Source of the DNA: an uncultured Prevotellaceae bacterium
Lineage (GTDB): Bacteria > Bacteroidota > Bacteroidia > Bacteroidales > Bacteroidaceae
DNA length: 64,000 bases
NCBI GenBank assembly: GCA_900319225.1
Contig: ONNV01000005.1
Coordinates: 1-64,000 of the forward strand
Direction of reading: 5' to 3'
Shown here one piece after another: positions 59,574 to 64,000 of this stretch (position 1 is its first letter; every line of letters starts with the position of its first letter). The position numbers were made by a program, and so were the translations under genes. The notes under the pieces are model-generated. The model saw nothing but the letters and a program-made list of their open reading frames with translations. It was not told where the DNA came from and searched no databases.

Positions 59574-60926
59574 CTAATTCAATATCAATGGTTTATAGCC
59601 GTCCCGGTACTCAACTTTACCTTCCAGCTCGTTTATCCTGCCAAAGTCACCGTGAAAGCGATAGGCTTTGACCGCGACGTATTTCTGGTCGTATTTCTGA
59701 TCGTGATTACGGCTGCTGCTATAGTAGTTTTCATCATAGACCTTTTCTCCTTTATAGTTCAGGACGTGACTGTCGCCGTTGTAACATCTGTATGAATTCC
59801 AGTAGTCATCTTTCAACTCGCTGCTCATCCAGTTGGAGTGCATTACGAACCAACGGTTACCCATGAATATGTAATTCAGCTTGTCATCGGCCTCTTTCCA
59901 TTTCTTTTTCTTCTGGCTGTAGTAATAACGTTTGTATTTGTGCTTGTTACTGGTCCAGTACATCCAGCTGTTGTCTCCGCAAAGATAATATGCTCCATCG
60001 GTAAATACGTTTTTATATAAGCTGTTCGGCATAAATTTTTCATTTCCTAATATCTTGTCGGCCATGTCGTTTTTCTGCCCGTTGTAAGTATTATAAAGGA
60101 AGCGGTTGAGTATCAGAAGTTCCTCTGATTTGGCATAACTGGAACTGTGGACGTAACCTTGCCAATCCCGGTCATCGAAGTAATGTGAATAGTGCCAGCC
60201 TTCCATACCTTGCTGACCGTTGCATGCGGGATCAAAATAGGGGGTGATGTCATTACGGTTATCATCAAAAGTTACAAGCAGACCATACTCCGTGCCTCCT
60301 TCACATGACTGCACGCATATCCAACGTCTGCCGTCGCTTGTCTTGAAGGTATCTCCCACGTTGACTCCTCCGTCCGAGTCATTATGCGGCCATGCCTGGG
60401 GAGACAAGAATATTATCTGTGTCAAATCAGGAATCAAAGGCATGTCAATATCTATGACCGCCACTTTTCCCTGACCTCTTTCGGGCCTGAATGTCAGTTT
60501 TCCCCTGCTGCCGAAATCAATTGTGACTGTGTCGCTCTGTGCCGATATGCCGGTAAATAACATCACCCGTCCGAAATCTGCCATGAATTTGGCCTTGGCG
60601 TCTTCAAAATCCTGTGCAATTCTGTAACGTGCCGATGGCGTTGATTCGTACAGGAGTTGTCCGTAGTCGGCCTTGCGTTGTCGTGAAGGGCTTTCAAGCG
60701 TTGTTACTGTAACAGAGTCATTGTCGCATAACAGGTTTGAGAAAAGGTGTAGTGCTATTGCTATCGAGTCCTCTCTGGTCAGTCCTTCATCAGAGGTGTC
60801 GCCGGTTATGGATTCATCTTCATCATCCGTGTTCAGGTTGACCTTGTCGTTCGGGTCACAGGATGTCATGTTGAAGAGAGTCATACATAACATCAGAAAG
60901 CAAATAGGGAAAAGGGTTTTCTTCAT
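59574..60926 (-). CDS. Unknown acidic-leader lipoprotein in MACPF operon
   Basis: A 450-residue lipoprotein (Cys23, MTSC) followed by an acidic segment NTDDEDESITGDTSDEG, which resembles the surface export signal of Bacteroidetes lipoproteins. No named domain is recognised. The middle contains GDTFKTSDGRRWICVQSCEGGTEY and the C-terminal half is very rich in Tyr, Asn and Lys (WMYWTSNKHKYKRYYYSQKKKK). It lies 24 bp after the MACPF gene and 22 bp before the BMP-like gene. Confidence 0.75.
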   Translation of the reverse strand: MKKTLFPICFLMLCMTLFNMTSCDPNDKVNLNTDDEDESITGDTSDEGLTREDSIAIALHLFSNLLCDNDSVTVTTLESPSRQRKADYGQLLYESTPSARYRIAQDFEDAKAKFMADFGRVMLFTGISAQSDTVTIDFGSRGKLTFRPERGQGKVAVIDIDMPLIPDLTQIIFLSPQAWPHNDSDGGVNVGDTFKTSDGRRWICVQSCEGGTEYGLLVTFDDNRNDITPYFDPACNGQQGMEGWHYSHYFDDRDWQGYVHSSSYAKSEELLILNRFLYNTYNGQKNDMADKILGNEKFMPNSLYKNVFTDGAYYLCGDNSWMYWTSNKHKYKRYYYSQKKKKWKEADDKLNYIFMGNRWFVMHSNWMSSELKDDYWNSYRCYNGDSHVLNYKGEKVYDENYYSSSRNHDQKYDQKYVAVKAYRFHGDFGRINELEGKVEYRDGYKPLILN

Positions 60927-60950
60927 ATCTTAATCTTTGTTGCTGTTTCG

Positions 60951-63320
60951 TTACTGTTCCAGTTGAGGATGAGTGTATCCTGAATTGCGGTAAAGCCTTA
61001 CGGGATACCAGTTCTTGTATTCCTTGTCAATAGGACATATCTCTACGGAGTAATCCGGCGACAACATCAAAGCGCTGCCGCCCGTGGTCTTATCATCGCG
61101 TGTGTTCTTGAACGGGATGAAACACTTCTCGCCGCGATAGCACAGGATCCTGTCATCAAGCTCCTTTCCGGATATAAAGTCGTGATACATCATGCATCCG
61201 TCAAAAGTGGCTTCAAATCCTGTCTGCTGATTCATGAACAGGCTTTTGGGGTTGTTGCCCACATACTTTATCAGGGCATCCAGGTCTTTCTGGGTGGGCA
61301 GATACCATATTCCGTCGTCTATGGCTCCAACCTGTGACTCCTCGGTTCCTAAATCATAACACTTATATGCGAGCGGGTTACGGGGATCGAAAATGTTGGT
61401 ATAGAGTACATGGTTGAGTATCAGCTCCTGATAATGCCAGTCTGTAAGGCTGAAACGTTCTCCGAATCCAAGTTGGGTATCGGCATTCCTGCGTACCCAG
61501 AATCCGGGGCCTATCTTGACTATGGGGTAGGGATCATGCAAGGGTATCCTGACCCACTCATTCCTTACTTCCATTTTGTAATCCGGGATGTTGATGCCAA
61601 GGCTGTTTGAATAGAATGCGCCGTCTATATAATATAAGGTGGTGATTATGTCGCCGGGATGGAAGCCATCCAACGGACGGATATAACAGCCTCCTGCTTT
61701 ATCAAAGGTAACCTCGGACGGAGGATTATCTCCGTCACCTATGAATATGCCGCGTCTGATGTTGGTGCGGTTCCTGAAAATAGGGTAGTAGATGTTGACC
61801 CTTCGGTCGGAGCGCAGTTCAGGGACGTATTCATGACAGATCTCCACTTTGGGCAGCTTGTCATAATAGACCACTTTGGCAAAGGTGCTGTCCTGGGACT
61901 CACTGAATCTTTCCATCTCATCGGTGACGGTAAAACAGTAGTAATTGTCAAGTGACAGCTCCTGGAGCCGTTCACCTACCAGACCAGCCTCGTAATATGC
62001 TATCTCAAGAATGTGGTTTATGATTTCTGTGCGAGCCTTTTCATTTGTGAATAACTGCCAAATGGGTTGCAGCAGACATCGTACCAAAGATACGCTCTGA
62101 GGGTTATCGGGATCAATGCTCTTGAGCCAGTTACCCAGTTCCACCTCATCGATTTGTGAGTAGGGGTCTTTTGTGTTGGGGTGTTTTATCAGTGAACTGA
62201 CGGCTTCATCGGTACCTCCGTATATGTCAAAATGAAGCCCGTCTTTAGTATTGCATATGGAGTGCGATGTCTCTTTGTTCTCCCAGGATTCCTGAGCATC
62301 TCCGTTCTTGTACTTCATGTACCTGTTGATCTCTTCTTTACTGGTCTCTTCAGACTTGAAGTTGGCACTGTAGTCCAATCGTCCGCCAAGATCGGAATAG
62401 ATAACCATATGCGTCCCGTACTTGCTGACCAGTTTCTTTACATTCTCCCGGGTGGGGTTGTCGTTTACCTGGTCGTAAAGGTCACGGAACGCGTTTGTGA
62501 AGATGTCCTGACCTTCACGTATGATGCTTTGGACCTTGCCTTCGTCAAGGTAGCGTGTGGCAACTACTTTGGTCAGGGAGCTGTATCCGAAAGACTGCTG
62601 ACTCAGGTCATACTCATGAGTGCTCTCGAATTTTGTCACACTCTTGTTGCAGAACAGGAACTTGACTTCAGTGGTGGTTTGTTTGCTCATCCACAGGGAC
62701 ATCTCCTCAATGCTGTATGAACTGTGCAGATCCAGGCTTTGCATGGCACGCCCCTCCTGAGAGATGACTGTTCCCCATTTGAGCTCGGCCTGAAGGAGTT
62801 TGTCATAATCCAGAATGGGCTCCGTGACACTCTTGGGGTCCATATAGTCCATAGTCATGTCATAACCGAATCCCACACGTGCCTTACGTCCTATGGAGTC
62901 GTCCGGCAATGAGTTGCTGCTCTCATCGGACTGACTGCGCTGATGTACGGTAATCTGTGCGTTGACAGGTGCGGACGGTGACTGATTCCTGAGTTGAATG
63001 TCAATTGTTCCTTCGCGGCTGCGGGTGTTATCGTTGGGGCTTACGTAGAAAGTAAGCCTTCCGTTGCGACTTACCGTATCGGCCTCAAGTCCTATCCAGC
63101 TGCAGTCAGTGGTGGCCATAAGATTGTCATAATTCAGGTCCTCAGTGTTTAGCTGTACCGTTATGTTGTAGTAGCGCCCAAGATAGCTTATGTCGATGTC
63201 CTGTTCGCTTGTAATGATCGCGTTCTCCTGATCCGGACGTTCTGGCTTCTCAAAACAGGAAGACAGCAGGCAGACTGCAGTCAGAATCAATATTGAATAT
63301 GAACTGATTATTCTTTTCAT
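60951..63320 (-). CDS. BACON-MACPF pore-forming lipoprotein
   Basis: A 789-residue lipoprotein (Cys22, LSSC). Residues about 40-128 resemble a BACON/Ig-like domain (CSWIGLEADTVSRNGRLTFYVSPNDNTRSREG). Residues about 150-480 form a MACPF domain, with the signature KYGTHMVIYSDLGG (YGTH at 301-304). The C-terminal 300 residues contain WYLPTQKDLDALIKYVG and end in a Fibrobacter-type sulfatase-modifying-like fold (low confidence). Some Bacteroides MACPF lipoproteins (BSAPs) kill related strains by pore formation. It is the second gene of the operon and its product could be the pore component of the locus. Confidence 0.85.
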   Translation of the reverse strand: MKRIISSYSILILTAVCLLSSCFEKPERPDQENAIITSEQDIDISYLGRYYNITVQLNTEDLNYDNLMATTDCSWIGLEADTVSRNGRLTFYVSPNDNTRSREGTIDIQLRNQSPSAPVNAQITVHQRSQSDESSNSLPDDSIGRKARVGFGYDMTMDYMDPKSVTEPILDYDKLLQAELKWGTVISQEGRAMQSLDLHSSYSIEEMSLWMSKQTTTEVKFLFCNKSVTKFESTHEYDLSQQSFGYSSLTKVVATRYLDEGKVQSIIREGQDIFTNAFRDLYDQVNDNPTRENVKKLVSKYGTHMVIYSDLGGRLDYSANFKSEETSKEEINRYMKYKNGDAQESWENKETSHSICNTKDGLHFDIYGGTDEAVSSLIKHPNTKDPYSQIDEVELGNWLKSIDPDNPQSVSLVRCLLQPIWQLFTNEKARTEIINHILEIAYYEAGLVGERLQELSLDNYYCFTVTDEMERFSESQDSTFAKVVYYDKLPKVEICHEYVPELRSDRRVNIYYPIFRNRTNIRRGIFIGDGDNPPSEVTFDKAGGCYIRPLDGFHPGDIITTLYYIDGAFYSNSLGINIPDYKMEVRNEWVRIPLHDPYPIVKIGPGFWVRRNADTQLGFGERFSLTDWHYQELILNHVLYTNIFDPRNPLAYKCYDLGTEESQVGAIDDGIWYLPTQKDLDALIKYVGNNPKSLFMNQQTGFEATFDGCMMYHDFISGKELDDRILCYRGEKCFIPFKNTRDDKTTGGSALMLSPDYSVEICPIDKEYKNWYPVRLYRNSGYTHPQLEQ

Positions 63321-63341
63321 ATTTGTAAGAATCAGGTCCGG

Positions 63342-64000
63342 TTAGAAGGAGACTTCCTGTGGGTTCCAGTAATAGAAGTATTTGCTCTCCTTGCTACGTA
63401 CCATGCGTCCGTTCATGAGGTTCCAGCCCGGCAGTCCCTCAATATCGCCTTCCTGCGGTGTTCCGTCAGTCTTTTTTAGAAGAAAATCCTTTCCTTCCTT
63501 ATAAACAAGGTAATACGGCTTTGAGGAATCCAATTGTCCGTCAAGGGTGATGGAGTACGGCCATTCGTAGCCTATTACGGTGTAGCTTGGCTGGTATGAT
63601 ACGTTCAACAGACTCAATGAACCCGGTATGCCGTTGTTCATGTAAATGATGCTGTCTGTCGGTGCAGGGTAGATGCTGTCCTTCTCAACAAAACAACGGC
63701 CGTTGAGCCAGCATACGTTATAGGCGGCATCACCGTAGAATGTGTAGCCGCAACTCAGGTTGACATGCTGGTTGTATATGGGATAGACCACATGTACCAG
63801 TTTGATTCCTATGTCGGGCAGTTCTACCTTTTCGCGGCATACCGTGGCAACATAACGTCCGGCCGATACTATATTGCATACATCGGGCTGGTCAAATGTG
63901 ACGGTATCCTTGCCCATATTGCATGTTACGCTGCCGGGAATCCTGAAACTAGTGTTGCAGTAGTTGAAATATCCGGCTTCTTTTATCAGTTCCTGAGCGG
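63342..64000 (-). CDS. Partial unknown exported protein in MACPF operon
   Basis: The frame is open from 63342 to the window edge (no stop in the 83 bases beyond ATG 63917), so the gene starts outside the window. Visible are about 219 residues, beta-rich, with many Tyr and several Cys (GYFNYCNTSFRIPGS, LSCGYTFYGD, NVCWLNGRCF, GYEWPYSITLDG). No domain is recognised. It ends 21 bp before the MACPF gene on the same strand and thus belongs to the same operon. Confidence 0.7.
   Translation of the reverse strand, partial: AQELIKEAGYFNYCNTSFRIPGSVTCNMGKDTVTFDQPDVCNIVSAGRYVATVCREKVELPDIGIKLVHVVYPIYNQHVNLSCGYTFYGDAAYNVCWLNGRCFVEKDSIYPAPTDSIIYMNNGIPGSLSLLNVSYQPSYTVIGYEWPYSITLDGQLDSSKPYYLVYKEGKDFLLKKTDGTPQEGDIEGLPGWNLMNGRMVRSKESKYFYYWNPQEVSF

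Noticed and set aside
1..64000. tRNA or rRNA genes
   Set aside because: No cloverleaf-like sequence or rRNA signature was noticed on either strand by eye; a covariance search would be decisive.
1..64000. Prophage or integrative element
   Set aside because: No integrase, phage structural, relaxase or conjugation genes are visible; the only transfer signs are the AT-rich islet and small palindromic repeats.

Overview
The window looks like a piece of a gut or rumen Bacteroidales chromosome. The evidence is the lack of clear Shine-Dalgarno sites, several Bacteroidetes-type promoter elements (TAnnTTTG, twice with TTTG 19-20 bp upstream), many lipoproteins, a TonB-dependent receptor with PnuT, a DUF3078 barrel, a BACON-MACPF protein, and GH43, GH54 and CE2 carbohydrate enzymes. 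A sulfonolipid-type gene set (cysteate synthase-like, cysteate acyltransferase-like, SDR) would fit the Alistipes/Rikenellaceae/Odoribacter side of the order. I cannot place it to genus.

Layout. 1-5.0 kb is an AT-rich islet: a lipoprotein, an export-signal-less Zn-ribbon/papain-like amidase, two related exported proteins that could be immunity factors, and an O-antigen-ligase-like protein with a TPR tail. It ends at a 121-bp perfect-armed palindromic repeat. 5.2-10.3 kb is a tight operon (nitroreductase, DUF2520, KdsC-like, Maf) followed by a duplicated GH43-CBM protein. tatA/tatC lie opposite. 11.5-17.6 kb (+) encodes a VOC protein and an Hdr-like Fe-S/flavin electron-transfer complex. 17.7-22.8 kb (-) encodes a coupled putative sulfonolipid operon plus an oxaloacetate decarboxylase/pyruvate carboxylase-like subunit that has lost its biotin lysine. 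A second copy of the palindromic repeat separates these two convergent blocks. 22.96-23.28 kb is an 83-bp x4 tandem palindromic array.

23.3-30.8 kb (-) carries a DMT transporter, a DUF3078 barrel, CodB-like permease with a PRTase, and PnuT with a TonB receptor under a TPP riboswitch. 31.7-37.7 kb (-) is an arabinan/arabinoxylan operon (GH43-F5/8, GH54) ending in a VKOR-DsbA fusion, probably dedicated to the disulfide-rich GH54. Then come ABC-F Uup, a CE2 esterase, an MBL hydrolase, an SPFH protein with a tiny RHH protein, small housekeeping enzymes, a histidine acid phosphatase and a GNAT-like protein. 48.9-54.9 kb (-) is a six-gene aromatic amino acid operon (aroF-tyrA-aroB-aroA-pheA-aroQ), preceded by a leader peptide rich in Phe/Tyr/Trp and an intrinsic terminator, that is, a classical attenuator.

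56.3-64 kb (-) is the most unusual region: a tight run of five lipoprotein-like genes, namely a partial one at the window edge, BACON-MACPF pore-former, unknown lipoprotein, BMP-type binding protein, and a fusion of a type-1 periplasmic binding domain with a C13 legumain-like protease. I propose it as a candidate undescribed sensor-protease-pore system. Several families of palindromic REP/MITE-like elements are scattered between genes.
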